A DNA stretch of 64,000 nt from Polyangiaceae bacterium. Its GTDB lineage: Bacteria > Myxococcota_A > Polyangia > Polyangiales > Polyangiaceae. The DNA lies in the NCBI GenBank assembly GCA_016715885.1, contig JADJXL010000024.1, forward strand, positions 62,001 through 126,000. Direction: 5' to 3'. The notes beneath the pieces are model-generated. The model was not told the origin of the DNA, made no database searches, and worked only from the letters and a program-made list of their open reading frames with translations. The position numbers and the translations under genes were made by a program. Shown here piece after piece: positions 45,262 to 54,125 of this stretch (position 1 is its first letter; every line of letters starts with the position of its first letter).

Positions 45262-47279
45262 GAGCCGCCTTTCTTACCAAAAAGTGCCCCCGCTCGACCA
45301 AGAAGCCCCTTCGCAGCCGCCGCGGCGCTCGCTGCAGGATCGGGCGCGGAAGCTGCCAACTGCGGGGGTTTTACCGCGTCCGCGACGATGGGCGGCGTCG
45401 CCGCCACGCGCTTTCCAGAAAGCGTCGCTTCGAGCTCCTCCGCGTTGTCGGCCACGAGAATCGCATCTTCAGCCGATACTTTGAACGTATTGACCAATTC
45501 CGCGAGTGAATCATCCAATCGGATGATGCCAAACCCTTTGCCGCGCTGCTGCAAGCTGGGAATTTGATACGTCTTGTTGTCTCGAATCAAATTCCAAAGC
45601 GGCACCGATCCCGGTAAAATTTCAGCCGCCGCCACCATGCCCGGACCATCCTTGCGCGGCAATAAACGCTGCGACACGATGAGCCGCAATCCACCCGCAA
45701 GCGTCACGCGAACTTGCGCCTGATCCCCCGGCGGAAACAAATCAATCAATCGATCGATCGTCTTCGCAGCGCTCGGCGTATTCATCGTGCCCAGCACGAG
45801 ATGCCCCGTTTCACTGGCCGAAAGCGCCATTCTCACCGTCTCCGTGTCGCGCAATTCGCCTACGACGATGACATCAGGATCCTCACGAAGCGAACCCTTC
45901 AATGCCGCCGCGAATGATTTTGTATTGGTTCCCACTTCGCGTTGACTCATCATCGCTTTTTTGCGAGGGTGAATGAACTCGATGGGATCTTCGACCGTAA
46001 TGACGTGGTGTGTCGTATTGGAATTGATGATATCGACGATCGCGGCCATGGTGGTCGTTTTCCCATGCCCCGTGGGTCCCGTGATGACGATGAGCCCCTG
46101 GTGATGATGGGTGGCATTGCCAATCGCCTCGGGCAAACCGAGCCCTGCTAGCGTCGGAATGTCGTTCGGTATGATGCGAAATGAACCCTTGAGGCCCGTG
46201 CGCTGGCGCGTCACGTTCACACGCGCTCGACCAATGTTCGGCGCCTGAAGCGCAAAGTCGCACGACCCATCCCGCTCGAAATGCGGAAGCAGGCGCGGCG
46301 GAATGCGCGGCATGAGAATACGTTCGAGCAGCTCCGGCGCAATGGGTTCACCTCGAGGCACCAAACGACCCGCGAGACGAAATAGCGCCGGACGCCCTGC
46401 AACGAGATGCAAATCGCTCGCCCCTTCGCCGCGCGCCGCAAGGAGCACGTCGTCAATCGAATCGTCGATGCGAAATTCGATGCGTACCGGGGCTCGACGT
46501 GGCGGCGGAGCTGAAGCCGCTGCCGCCGCGGGCCGATGGTCCGTCGCAAGATCCACGATGAACGGGTCGGCGGGCGCGCTTGGCAGCGGAGCACCAGCCG
46601 GCGGAGCCTGCGTCGTCGGCGGTGCCATTCGCGCTTCGAAGTCGAGCTCGAACGTTGGAGCACCAAGGTCCACGGCAGACGGTGCAGCCGATCGCGTGGA
46701 CGGCGCAGAGCCCGGCGCGGAAGGAACGGGAGACGACGCTGGTCCAAAGAGCGCGGGCCCCGATGAAACAGGCTGAGCGCTCGATGGTCCAAGCATGTCA
46801 TCCGCAGACAAATCGATCTCGAACGATCCCGATGGATTCATCGCAAGGGGAACGTCCTTGAGGGGCGACGCGACGCCCACATGCGCCACGGCAACGTTTT
46901 GCGCAGGCGATGTGAGCGGCAGGCTTCCAGCAGGCGCAAGCGATGCATCCGCGAGCCCGGATTTCCGCTCCGCTTCGGGGTTCATCCGGGTGAACCGAGC
47001 TTGCACGGCGCCCTTGACGAGCACGGCAGCCACGGCGACGGCACCAACGCCTTCGACTTTGCACGCCCACGTGAGCGGCTTGTTTCCAAGGTTGTCGACG
47101 TGTCGCGCACCGCCGGCGACCATGAGCATCATCAGGATTTCGTCGGTCGACAGGATCGTGCGATCGACGATCTCGTACACGCCGTTCACTTTTACACAAG
47201 GATTTCGCGCGGTTGCGAGCGCAAGCTCGGTGACCTCGGAACGGATCAGATGGTCGAGCAGTTCTTTGATGTATGCCAT
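45258..47279 (-). CDS. Composite PilT-family ATPase with degenerate N-terminal domain and Pro/Ala linker
   Basis: 673 residues from ATG 47279 (MAYIKELLDHL); the frame continues upstream to 47318 without support. The C-terminal ~370 residues are a full PilT-type ATPase: ASDLHLVAG, Walker A GPTGHGKTT, EDPIEFIH, VIVVGELRDTETV, LGTMNTPSAAKTIDRL. The first ~100 residues (IRSEVTELALATARNPCVKVNGVYEIV) look like a decayed PilT N-terminal domain without any nucleotide site. A ~190-residue Ala/Pro/Ser linker joins them. The C-terminus is again Ala-rich. It is coupled to pilT by a 4-base overlap. It probably modulates retraction, comparable in position to PilU. Confidence 0.82.
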   Translation of the reverse strand: MAYIKELLDHLIRSEVTELALATARNPCVKVNGVYEIVDRTILSTDEILMMLMVAGGARHVDNLGNKPLTWACKVEGVGAVAVAAVLVKGAVQARFTRMNPEAERKSGLADASLAPAGSLPLTSPAQNVAVAHVGVASPLKDVPLAMNPSGSFEIDLSADDMLGPSSAQPVSSGPALFGPASSPVPSAPGSAPSTRSAAPSAVDLGAPTFELDFEARMAPPTTQAPPAGAPLPSAPADPFIVDLATDHRPAAAAASAPPPRRAPVRIEFRIDDSIDDVLLAARGEGASDLHLVAGRPALFRLAGRLVPRGEPIAPELLERILMPRIPPRLLPHFERDGSCDFALQAPNIGRARVNVTRQRTGLKGSFRIIPNDIPTLAGLGLPEAIGNATHHHQGLIVITGPTGHGKTTTMAAIVDIINSNTTHHVITVEDPIEFIHPRKKAMMSQREVGTNTKSFAAALKGSLREDPDVIVVGELRDTETVRMALSASETGHLVLGTMNTPSAAKTIDRLIDLFPPGDQAQVRVTLAGGLRLIVSQRLLPRKDGPGMVAAAEILPGSVPLWNLIRDNKTYQIPSLQQRGKGFGIIRLDDSLAELVNTFKVSAEDAILVADNAEELEATLSGKRVAATPPIVADAVKPPQLAASAPDPAASAAAAAKGLLGRAGALFGKKGGS

Positions 47280-47452
47280 CGAGGTTTCGTCGAAAAGACG
47301 CCGATGATAGAGAGCCAAGCGTCATCGTAGCGGATACCGGCGCGACGACGCAAGCTCCCGCGTTTCAAGGGCGCGGACAAACGTCGAGGTGGTCTTTCCA
47401 AACGGTTTCGTGCAAGATGCCGGGTCGTAACGCATCGTGCGCGGAGCACATC

Positions 47453-48127
47453 ATGAACGTCGACATTCCTCGAGCCTGGCACCCACGCGTCGCAGACGAG
47501 ATCAAGAAGCCGTACTTTCGGAAGCTCGAAGCGTTCGTCGACGAAGAGCGGCGCAAGCATGCGGTGTTTCCACCCGAAGCGGAGATGTGGACGGCATTCG
47601 CGCTCACGCCGTTCGACGCTGTTCGTGTGGTGTGGCTCGGGCAAGATCCGTATCCGACGGCGGGTCAAGCGCACGGGCTGAGTTTTTCCGTGAAGCACGG
47701 GCAAAAGACGCCGGCATCGCTGGTCAACATGTTCAAGGAAGCCGCGACGGACGTGCCGGGTTTTTCTCGGCCGCCCCATGGATGTCTGGAATGCTGGGCA
47801 AAACAAGGCGTGTTGTTGCTCAATACGATCCTGACGGTGCGTGAAGGTGAAGCAGGCTCGCATCGCGGCAAAGGTTGGGAGACGTTCACGGATGCGGTGA
47901 TCTCGACGCTATCGGGCCGAGACAAACCGATGGTGTTCGTGCTGCTCGGGCTCATCGCGCAAAAAAAGGAAGTGCTCATCGACACGCGCAAGCATCCGAT
48001 CATCAAGGCGGTGCATCCTTCGCCGCTTTCGGCAAATCAAGGATTTTTTGGGTGCAAGCCGTTTTCCTCGGTCAATGCGGCGCTGCAGAAGATCGGCGAG
48101 CCCGAAGTGGACTGGCGAATCGCGTGA
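47453..48127 (+). CDS. ung: Uracil-DNA glycosylase, family 1
   Basis: 224 residues from ATG 47453, with GGAG 7 bases upstream. Catalytic Asp65 lies in LGQDPYPTAGQAHGLSFSV and catalytic His188 in HPSPLSANQGFFGCKPFS; LLLNTILTVREG and HRGKGWETFTDAV complete the fold. The water-activating loop reads GQDPYPT rather than the E. coli GQDPYH, a form I recall from actinobacterial enzymes. It removes uracil from DNA at the start of base excision repair. It is divergent from the PilT-family genes and convergent with the large kinase gene (13-base gap). Confidence 0.93.
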   Translation: MNVDIPRAWHPRVADEIKKPYFRKLEAFVDEERRKHAVFPPEAEMWTAFALTPFDAVRVVWLGQDPYPTAGQAHGLSFSVKHGQKTPASLVNMFKEAATDVPGFSRPPHGCLECWAKQGVLLLNTILTVREGEAGSHRGKGWETFTDAVISTLSGRDKPMVFVLLGLIAQKKEVLIDTRKHPIIKAVHPSPLSANQGFFGCKPFSSVNAALQKIGEPEVDWRIA

Positions 48128-48140
48128 CGGATTGGTTGTT

Positions 48141-51100
48141 TTACGCGGCGGGTAAGTTCACGGGCAACGTAACGATGAACGCGGTGCCTTCACCCGGTTT
48201 CGAACGGCAATCGAGTTTGCCCTTGTGGCCCTGCACGACGATGTCGTAACTGAGGGACAAACCGAGACCGGTCCCCTGCCCCGTCGGCTTCGTCGTAAAA
48301 AACGGTTCGAAAAGCTTGTGCACGATGGACTCGGGAATGCCCGTTCCGTTATCTTCTACGACGATCTGCACGCCCGTGTCGACAAGGCGCGTCGCGACAC
48401 GCACGGTGGGCACGTAGTCGGTCGCTTTTTCTTTCTCTTCCTTTTGCCGGGTCACGACGGCATCGATTGCATTGTCGATCAGGTTCACGACGACACGTCG
48501 AATTTCCGGAACGACGACCATGATTTGCTCAATGCTTTCGTCGTACGTACCACTGACGCGAACATCGACGCGCGCCCGGCTTCCTCGCGCGCCGTGCATT
48601 GCAAGTTTCACGACGTCGTCCACGAGCGAATTGATGTCGACGAGCGAACGCTGACCGGCGGCCCCGCCCGCATGACGCATCATCGTTTGTACGATTTCGT
48701 CGGCTCGCTTCGAATATTGCACGACCTTTTCCGCGGACACCTTCAGGTCACCCAGAATGTCACGCACTTCCTCGATGGGGGTGCTGGGGTTTTCGTCGGC
48801 GACCTGGATGATTTCGTTGGCGAGATCGATATCGATCTTCGCGAAATTATTGACGAAGTTGAGCGGATTTTTGATCTCGTGGGCGACGCCCATCGTGAGC
48901 CGCCCGAGCGACGCCATTTTTTCACTTTGCACGAGCTGCGCCTGCGTCCGGCGTATTTCTTCGAGCGCCGCTTGCAACTCCGCATTGCGCTCACGCAGCT
49001 CGGCCGTGCGCTCCGATACGCGCTGCTCGATCTCTCGATAAAGGAGCGCATTTTCAATCGAAACGGCGATTTGCGAAGAAAGAAGCTGGAGCAGTTCCAG
49101 CCGTTCGCGCGTGAACGCGCCCGCCGTCAGATCGTTTTCCAAGTAAATGATACCCAAGAGCCGTCCCTGGCTCGATATCGGCGCGCACAAGATCGATTTC
49201 GCCTTCGTACGCACGACGTAGGGGCTCGCCGCAAAAACGCTCTCGCGAGCGGCATTGGACAAGATGATGGTTTCGCGGGTACGCGCCACGTATCGAATGA
49301 TTTCTTCCGAAGCATCTTGGTACGCGGAAAGCGCGATCGATCGCACCGTGGCAATGAAGGTTCCATCGATGCGTGCTTCATCGAGGCTCGCGTCGACGGC
49401 GACTTCGAGCTCACCGGCCTTGTCGAAGATGACCGCGCCTTTTTGGGCTCCGGCATTTTGAAGCAGGATTTGCATCAACTTGGTGAGCAATCGATCGAGA
49501 AGAAGCTCGCCGCCAATGGCTTGAGAAGCCTTCAAGACGCTGGCAAGATCGAGCAATTGTCCGCGCGCACCACGTTCGGTCGTGGTGATCGACGTATGCG
49601 TGGTGATTGCTTTGCCGCTCGCTTCGAGTGGGTCGGTTTCTTGAATCAAGCTTTCGTGATTTCGGTCGATGAGCCGCGCTTTTTGAACGGTCCCGCGAAT
49701 GCGATGCGCATGCCGCGCCTCGCGTAAATACGCGGCCGCTACGTAAACGCGACCTCGCGCGAGCCACAATTTGCCTGCAAGCTCGGCCGCCAGCGCCACA
49801 TGCTGGACAAACCCGCCGCGGCGCGCTCCCGCCATCGCTTCTTCGTAATGCTCCGCTGCCTCCAAATGCTTTCCGTCAATGCGCGCAACCTCGCCTTTCA
49901 CGAGCGCCGCCAGGTGGGCAAAGTTATCGGGGCTCGCTCTCGCCCACGATTCCCAACGCTCCAGCAGCGATCCGAGTTTGTCGCGGATCTGCACTTTCGC
50001 AAGAGCGTCGGCGCCATCGTATCGAGCTGCCAATGCGAGCGCTTGGTACAAGGCATGATGCGCGGTCGCGACGTTTCCCATGACGACGATGAGCAGTGGT
50101 TCGACCTTGTCGCACGTATCGAGCGCGCCTTCAGGATCGTCGTGCAAGAAGAGCGCTTCGGCCTTGAGGATCAGGTAAAAGCAAAGCGCCATGGTGCTCT
50201 TGTTCGCTTCGACTTCCTGCAGAAATGCCGCTTCGTCGATGGTGCCCGCAGAAAAATGCCCGGTCGCATCCGTCCGCGCGCGAAGGTTTTCCATGACAAT
50301 CTGCGTGCCGACCAGAATGTCGATGGCAATTTGATTGCGGGTTTTTCGAGCAAATTGTAGTGCGCCCTCGAGCGACGTCATGACCTCGGACAATGGTCGT
50401 CCCTCGTAAAACTTGTTGATCGGCTGGTAGATCAGCGAGTATCCCGAATAAATGAGATCCCCACCTTCGAGACCTGCGCGATAGGCCATTTCATTGAGCG
50501 GCCCGCTTTCGTACAGTGGTCTCGTCCATGGCGAAATGAAGTTTGCCAAGTGAAACGCACTTCGACACGTACCATCCGGCCGGCCAAACCGCTGCGTGAG
50601 CTTGATCGCGAGCTCTCCGAGCTGATACCCGTCGACATGACGGCCGAACATGCCGCTGAGCAAGTGGCCATAGTTGGAAAAGAGGTCGGCCGAAACGGGC
50701 GACGGGCCATATTGCAGGCTCATTCCAATCGCCTTGAACACGACGACGATGTAGAGCAGCGGATTCGTGAAGAACGCCGCTGGCAACATTTTGAGTAGCA
50801 ATGAGGTGCTCATCCGCGCCACCGGATCGGCCATTTCCGGAGCATCCGCGAGCGAGCCGATGGTTCTGCCACCCAAAGCGGCCTCCGCCTTTTGCAGCTC
50901 GGTCATCATCGTCGCTTGCAGCTCCGAATCGGACAAACCGAGCGGAACATCGACGCCGAAAAGCGAAAGAGCTTCCTTGGCGGCGGGCAAAGCATCGGCG
51001 TAACGCGCACGAATCGTGCGCTCGGCGACGAGCGTGAGGTATACCTCGGCCTTGTCGAAGCTCGATTGCGCTCGTTTCAGCGTATCGTTTCCGTGCGCTT

Positions 51101-53546
51101 CGCACGCTTCGTAGTCGCCATTCAAGTACAGCGCTTCGACGAGGTTCCGGTGCAGCTCGAATGCCAACTCGTAATGGTCATTCCACGCCGATTCCCCGAC
51201 GCATGTCATGCCGGCTTCAAGATACCCTCGCGCGGCGGAAATTGCGAGTGACGACCGTGCGCGGCGAGCTGCTTCGATGTTCAGTCGAGCCAATTCGAGG
51301 CGTTTGTCTTGGTCTTCGATGCGTGCGAGACCTTGGTTCAAATGATCCACGATCCTGAACAGGCTGTCGCTCCGATTGACCGATTCATCGGCGAGAAGCA
51401 ATTCTCCAATGCGCAGGTGCAACTTCGCGCGCTCGGTTTCATCGACGAGGTTGTAACTCGCCTGCTGAACGCGATCGTGCACGAAGCGAAATTCGCGTAC
51501 GACGAGCGCTGGATCGTCGCTCGTGCCTGCGAGGACGAGTCCCGAGGTTGCCGCGACGAACCCCTCTTGCACCGCAGGCAAGATTCTCTGAAAAGCTTCT
51601 GCCGGGGAAACGCCGAGCACGATGCGCAACGTCTCGAGGTCGAATTGATTGCCGATGCATGCCGAAAATTCGATCGCTCGCTGGGTTTCTTCCGGCATTC
51701 GGCGGAGTTTTTTCACCACGAGATCGACGACGTTGTCCGCAATGCCACGAGCCGCGATTTGCTCGACGCTAAACGCCCAACGACCTTTCGCGCGATCGAA
51801 ATACAAAAGCCCTTCTTCGTAGAGAGATCGAAGCAATTCGCCGATGAAGAGAGGATTCCCTTCGGTTTTTTGCCGCACGATTCGAGCCAAATCTTGCACT
51901 TCGGAGATGGGCCTTCCGACCGCATGCGCGACGATTTGCGCGACATCGGGAAGCTCGAGCGGCAGCAAGGGAATACGTTCGATGGGGACTTGGGCCGCGT
52001 CGAGTGCGGAAATCGTAATCGCGAGCGGGTGCAAAGCGTCCACTTCGCCATCGCGATATGCAGCAATGACGAAAAGGCAAAGTGATTGGTCATTCACGAA
52101 GAGTCGTTCGAGCAAGCCCAAGCTTGCTTCGTCGGCCCATTGCATGTCGTCGAGCAAAATCGTGAGCGGGTGTTCGGGTGTCGCAAAAACTCGAATGAGG
52201 CTCGCGAATGCGTGATGAAATCGATTGCGTGCCTGCTCGGGCTCGAGCTCGGCGACCGGGGGCTGCTCACCGATGACCAGCTCGAGATCGGGGATGATAT
52301 CGACGAGGAGGCGTGCGTTTGCGCCGAGAGCTGCGAGGATGTTGCGGCGCCACGCGTCCACGGCATCGGCACGTTCGCCCAAGATTTGTTGAACGAGTGA
52401 TCCCAGCGCCGCAGCGAATGCGGAGTATGGGGTTTGTCGTTGAAACTGATCGAATTTACCTGAAAGAAAGTAACCTCGACGCTCGAGAATCGGCTTGTGA
52501 AGCTCATTCACGAGCGTGGTTTTTCCAATGCCGGAATATCCGGTGACCAGGCAAATCGTCGCTGATGATTTTGCATCGGACGCAGGAGCGCTGACGCTGT
52601 CGAATGCGCCGAGCAACTTGGCAAGCTCGCGCTCGCGACCAAACATCTGCTCGGGAACTCGAAACCGTTCGGTGATATCGTGTTTTCCGATCTCGAATGG
52701 TTCGATCGTCCCCAGACGCCGAAGCGTGGACAAGCAATCTTCGAGGTCCGCTTGAAGCCCGAATGTACTTTGATATCGTGCATCGGGGTTTTTCTCGAGC
52801 AGACGCATGACGATATCGGAAACGACGCGGGGAACATCGGTGCGCCGCGTATGAAGATCGACGGGAACACGCGCGATGTGAGCATGGACGAGCTCCATCA
52901 CGTCGGTCGTCGGAAAGGGCGGCGAGCCCGCAATGAATTCGCAGAGCGTTGCACCAAGCGAATAAAGGTCGGCTCGATAGTCGAGCGCTTGATTGACGCG
53001 GCCCGTTTGTTCGGGGGCGAGATAAAGAAGCGTGCCTTCGATGTGCCCGGGGCTTTTGGCTAGAGGACGTTCGCGCGAGAGCATCGTCGCAATGCCCAAA
53101 TCGATGAGTTTGACCGTGCCCGTCGCCGGATTCCACACGATGTTCGCAGGGCTCAAATCTTTGTGAATGATGTTTCGCGCGTGCAGCTCTCCGAGGCCGC
53201 GAACGATTTCGATGGCAACTTCGAGTCGTTCTTCGAGCACCCACGGCCTTTCGACTTGCAGAGCGTCGAGTGATTGTCCGCCGAAATCTTCGAGCACGAG
53301 TGCCCACTGCCAACCCTGGTTTTCGAGCGCATGAGCCTTGATGACGCTCGGTACGTCGAATTTACGGAGAAGCTCGTATTCGCGCCGCAAGCCGGCAATG
53401 TCTTCGGGCGCAGGATGCTCGGCACGAAGTGTTTTGAGGACGACCGGCAAGCCATCGCGAATGCGCTTGGCGCGATAGGTGTTGCACGCGCTGCCCTCGC
53501 GCAGAAGAGACAGGCTCTCGTAGCCCGTAAGCATATGTGTAAGCAT
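48141..53546 (-). CDS. Giant Ser/Thr kinase - AAA ATPase - GAF - histidine kinase hybrid
   Basis: 1801 residues. Domains in order: a Ser/Thr kinase (about 8-265) with Lys in VVLKTL, HKDLSPANIVW, DLG in place of DFG and LAPEQTGR; a signal ATPase (about 300-600) with GYSGIGKTTLV and LLDDMQWADE; a long helical TPR-like middle (about 650-1330); a GAF domain (about 1390-1540); a coiled coil ELRERNAELQAALEEIRR; and a histidine kinase with H-box VAHEIKNPLNFVNNF, N-box NLIDNAIDAV and G-boxes DNGTGIP and GTGLGLSLS. No membrane segment or receiver is present. Similar trifunctional sensors are common in myxobacteria and cyanobacteria. A second ATG at 53534 repeats the start context. A sigma70-like promoter lies directly upstream. 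Confidence 0.9.
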   Translation of the reverse strand: MLTHMLTGYESLSLLREGSACNTYRAKRIRDGLPVVLKTLRAEHPAPEDIAGLRREYELLRKFDVPSVIKAHALENQGWQWALVLEDFGGQSLDALQVERPWVLEERLEVAIEIVRGLGELHARNIIHKDLSPANIVWNPATGTVKLIDLGIATMLSRERPLAKSPGHIEGTLLYLAPEQTGRVNQALDYRADLYSLGATLCEFIAGSPPFPTTDVMELVHAHIARVPVDLHTRRTDVPRVVSDIVMRLLEKNPDARYQSTFGLQADLEDCLSTLRRLGTIEPFEIGKHDITERFRVPEQMFGRERELAKLLGAFDSVSAPASDAKSSATICLVTGYSGIGKTTLVNELHKPILERRGYFLSGKFDQFQRQTPYSAFAAALGSLVQQILGERADAVDAWRRNILAALGANARLLVDIIPDLELVIGEQPPVAELEPEQARNRFHHAFASLIRVFATPEHPLTILLDDMQWADEASLGLLERLFVNDQSLCLFVIAAYRDGEVDALHPLAITISALDAAQVPIERIPLLPLELPDVAQIVAHAVGRPISEVQDLARIVRQKTEGNPLFIGELLRSLYEEGLLYFDRAKGRWAFSVEQIAARGIADNVVDLVVKKLRRMPEETQRAIEFSACIGNQFDLETLRIVLGVSPAEAFQRILPAVQEGFVAATSGLVLAGTSDDPALVVREFRFVHDRVQQASYNLVDETERAKLHLRIGELLLADESVNRSDSLFRIVDHLNQGLARIEDQDKRLELARLNIEAARRARSSLAISAARGYLEAGMTCVGESAWNDHYELAFELHRNLVEALYLNGDYEACEAHGNDTLKRAQSSFDKAEVYLTLVAERTIRARYADALPAAKEALSLFGVDVPLGLSDSELQATMMTELQKAEAALGGRTIGSLADAPEMADPVARMSTSLLLKMLPAAFFTNPLLYIVVVFKAIGMSLQYGPSPVSADLFSNYGHLLSGMFGRHVDGYQLGELAIKLTQRFGRPDGTCRSAFHLANFISPWTRPLYESGPLNEMAYRAGLEGGDLIYSGYSLIYQPINKFYEGRPLSEVMTSLEGALQFARKTRNQIAIDILVGTQIVMENLRARTDATGHFSAGTIDEAAFLQEVEANKSTMALCFYLILKAEALFLHDDPEGALDTCDKVEPLLIVVMGNVATAHHALYQALALAARYDGADALAKVQIRDKLGSLLERWESWARASPDNFAHLAALVKGEVARIDGKHLEAAEHYEEAMAGARRGGFVQHVALAAELAGKLWLARGRVYVAAAYLREARHAHRIRGTVQKARLIDRNHESLIQETDPLEASGKAITTHTSITTTERGARGQLLDLASVLKASQAIGGELLLDRLLTKLMQILLQNAGAQKGAVIFDKAGELEVAVDASLDEARIDGTFIATVRSIALSAYQDASEEIIRYVARTRETIILSNAARESVFAASPYVVRTKAKSILCAPISSQGRLLGIIYLENDLTAGAFTRERLELLQLLSSQIAVSIENALLYREIEQRVSERTAELRERNAELQAALEEIRRTQAQLVQSEKMASLGRLTMGVAHEIKNPLNFVNNFAKIDIDLANEIIQVADENPSTPIEEVRDILGDLKVSAEKVVQYSKRADEIVQTMMRHAGGAAGQRSLVDINSLVDDVVKLAMHGARGSRARVDVRVSGTYDESIEQIMVVVPEIRRVVVNLIDNAIDAVVTRQKEEKEKATDYVPTVRVATRLVDTGVQIVVEDNGTGIPESIVHKLFEPFFTTKPTGQGTGLGLSLSYDIVVQGHKGKLDCRSKPGEGTAFIVTLPVNLPAA

Positions 53547-53561
53547 GATGTGTAAGCGAAT

Positions 53562-53589
53562 ATTATGGTGAAGTTGACAGTCGTGTCAA
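53562..53589 (-). promoter_or_regulatory. Sigma70-like promoter of the hybrid kinase gene
   Basis: Read on the minus strand: -35 TTGACA (53589-53584), 16-base spacer, -10 CATAAT (53567-53562; five of six consensus bases). Transcription should start near 53555, only about 9 bases before the ATG at 53546. No ribosome-binding sequence fits, so translation from a nearly leaderless message is implied, or from the second ATG at 53534. Confidence 0.55.
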
Positions 53590-53590
53590 C
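53573..53590. promoter_or_regulatory. Palindromic operator-like site over the -35 box
   Basis: GTTGACA-GTCG-TGTCAAC is a perfect 7-base inverted repeat with a 4-base centre. It covers the -35 element of the hybrid kinase promoter and lies in the divergent region towards the lipoprotein gene at 53652. This is the shape of a dimeric repressor site. No regulator gene is adjacent, so the protein is unknown. Confidence 0.45.
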
Positions 53591-53651
53591 GGTTTCCGGA
53601 AGCGCACGGCGGGATCTGCAAGAGCGCCGATGTGTTAAGAGTTTCGTTACG

Positions 53652-54017
53652 ATGCTGCGTGTGATCCCGTCGCTTTTGCTCGCCGTTGTACTCGCTGGTT
53701 GTCCGATATGCCCTGACGGAGAATTGCTCGTGATCGAGGGCAGCACGAAAGTCGCGCCAGGGCAGTCGGTGCAGTTCGTGTTTCGCTATGGTGATGAAAC
53801 TTACTCGAGCCCCGCGAGCTGCGGAGGTCATTGGTACGTGAACGGAATCGAAGGCGGCGGCGAGACGATTGGAACTGTCACGTCATGCGGTCGGTACACG
53901 GCTCCTGCGACCCGTCCGTTGGAGGATCCCATCATTTCGGCTGCGCAATACGCTATCGGCACCTGTTCCGATTGTTGTCCTTATGCGGAAGAGCGCGTCA
54001 GTGTCACCGCGAAATAG
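53652..54017 (+). CDS. Small lipoprotein with Cys-rich Ig-like domain
   Basis: 121 residues from ATG 53652; the frame is open back to 53565 but the signal sequence (MLRVIPSLLLAVVLAGC, lipobox LAGC) fixes the start. The mature part has a beta pattern (KVAPGQSVQFVFRYGDETY, WYVNGIEGGGETIGTVTSCG, GRYTAPA) like a bacterial Ig fold, with Cys pairs and a CSDCC near the end. It is divergent from the hybrid kinase and 108 bases before the next lipoprotein gene. Function unknown. Confidence 0.72.
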   Translation: MLRVIPSLLLAVVLAGCPICPDGELLVIEGSTKVAPGQSVQFVFRYGDETYSSPASCGGHWYVNGIEGGGETIGTVTSCGRYTAPATRPLEDPIISAAQYAIGTCSDCCPYAEERVSVTAK

Positions 54018-54125
54018 TGGTCATAGCGCAATTCGTGAAGCGCTGGCGATTGGTACTTGACGGAAGCGGCCGACATGGCGTCTTCTAAAAGAAGCGGTCT
54101 TGACGGGGTGGCAAGGGAGGACGAC

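Noticed and set aside
48225..49727. 500-codon plus-strand ORF
   Set aside because: Antisense to the histidine kinase part of the hybrid sensor; composition typical of a shadow.
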